From: Pseudomaricurvus sp033283175 | GTDB taxonomy: Bacteria > Pseudomonadota > Gammaproteobacteria > Pseudomonadales > Cellvibrionaceae | Length of the DNA stretch: 64,000 bases | Reading direction: 5' to 3' | NCBI GenBank assembly: GCA_033283175.1 | Contig: JAWMQM010000002.1 | Coordinates: 620,001 to 684,000 of the forward strand | Shown: piece by piece, positions 63,552-64,000 of the stretch | Numbering within the stretch: the stretch's first letter is position 1 | Layout of the letters: each line of letters begins with the position of its first letter | Notes under the pieces: generated by a model | What the model was told of the DNA's origin: nothing | Database searches by the model: none | The model's input: the letters and a program-made list of their open reading frames with translations, nothing else | Made by a program: the position numbers and the translations under genes

Positions 63552-64000
63552 TCAGGCGTAGTCCCGGAACAGCTTACGGAAGGTGCTGGGAGATAGACCA
63601 GTCCAGCGTTTAAAGGCGTTGGTAAAACTGGTGCGATCGGAAAAATCCAGAGTTGACGAAATACTGTCAATACTCATGTTGTTTTCCACCAGATAATTGA
63701 TCGAATAGTGAAAACGCACCTGATCGCGCAACTCGGCAAAGCTGATGCCCTGCTGCTGCAGGCGACGCTGCAGTGTGCGCTTGGAGAGATTCATCTCTTC
63801 GGCGATAAAGTCGATTGACAGTGACGCCTTGCCAATGCGCTTTTGTAACACCTCTACGACCCGCCCGGGCACACCGTACACCTCGGGTAGACGCGCCTGA
63901 TAGATATACTCTTCGAAGGTTTTCACACCCTCGGTAACAAACCCGGCTCTGAGCCTGGCTTGATCGACTGGTGGTACCCTTTGGAGCTCAATCATTTTGG
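63552..64000 (-). CDS. AraC family transcriptional regulator (5' partial)
   Basis: The C-terminal AraC-type DNA-binding domain is complete: first helix-turn-helix MNLSKRTLQRRLQQQGISFAELRDQVR, second SISSTLDFSDRTSFTNAFKRWTGLSPSTFRK. The frame stays open to the window edge, and family members of about 340 residues (OruR/arabinose-binding N-domain type) would begin well beyond it. ATG 63995 is thus not the real start. It may regulate the gene beyond the edge; the divergent or adjacent target is not visible. Confidence 0.9.
   Translation of the reverse strand, partial: KMIELQRVPPVDQARLRAGFVTEGVKTFEEYIYQARLPEVYGVPGRVVEVLQKRIGKASLSIDFIAEEMNLSKRTLQRRLQQQGISFAELRDQVRFHYSINYLVENNMSIDSISSTLDFSDRTSFTNAFKRWTGLSPSTFRKLFRDYA

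Overview
The window is a stretch of core chromosome from a gammaproteobacterium. Its gene order matches the Pseudomonas/Cellvibrio side of the class: cysG-serS-crcB-rarA-lolA-ftsK | trxB-aat-bpt-infA | clpA-clpS | cspD | icd | rluE-nudJ-mnmA-hflD-purB-roxA. ThrH, a monomeric NADP isocitrate dehydrogenase, a Pseudomonas-type cysI with a DUF934 partner, and an OruR-like AraC regulator point the same way. GC content is high and genes are tightly packed, with frequent overlaps and intrinsic terminators. I would guess a marine Cellvibrionales-like or Pseudomonadales organism; genus cannot be told from this sequence. I see no prophage, insertion sequence, CRISPR array or rRNA. One tRNA (Ser, anticodon UGA) is present.

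Layout. 1-5.7 kb: an AddB/AddA-like nuclease-helicase pair (first gene cut by the window edge). 5.9-8.9 kb: DAHP synthase, a crotonase-family enzyme and nfuA, with repeat elements between them. 9.2-18.3 kb: metH, a small exported protein, a MarR regulator, a 38-residue membrane peptide gene with its own terminator, cysI-DUF934 and a CPA2 antiporter. 18.4-27.9 kb (minus): a small membrane protein, gor, cysG, serS, crcB, rarA, lolA, ftsK. 28.1-34.3 kb: trxB, aat, bpt, infA, then clpS-clpA (minus) divergent from cspD. 34.4-44.3 kb: icd, then rluE, nudJ, mnmA, hflD, purB, roxA, an unrecognised protein and an exported secretin-N-like protein. 44.3-50.2 kb: rluC and a HAD phosphatase (minus), then about 1 kb of leader and rne (RNase E). 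50.4-54.8 kb: tRNA-Ser, yccA, tusDCB, yjbQ, rraA, a Rieske protein and an alpha/beta-hydrolase-like protein. 54.9-64 kb: pabB, thrH, cysH with a small CxxC protein, cysB, a 5'-nucleotidase, a quinone oxidoreductase, a D-cysteine desulfhydrase-like enzyme, yajC, and a truncated AraC regulator.

Two themes tie the window together. One is sulfur: sulfite and APS reduction (cysI, cysH), siroheme synthesis (cysG), the regulator cysB, methionine synthesis (metH), Fe-S maturation (nfuA), tRNA thiolation (tusDCB, mnmA), thiol redox (gor, trxB) and a D-cysteine desulfhydrase-like enzyme. The other is RNA and protein turnover: RNase E with its inhibitor RraA, and the N-degron pathway (aat, bpt, clpS, clpA) within 5 kb.

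I found no clearly new multi-gene system. The best leads are small or structural: the 38-residue membrane peptide gene, an alpha/beta hydrolase without a nucleophile that overlaps a Rieske gene, a yajC separated from secDF, an 18-bp tandem repeat coding a basic-acidic hexapeptide in RNase E, a long rne leader, palindromes at the cysB and metH promoters, and three different families of intergenic repeat.
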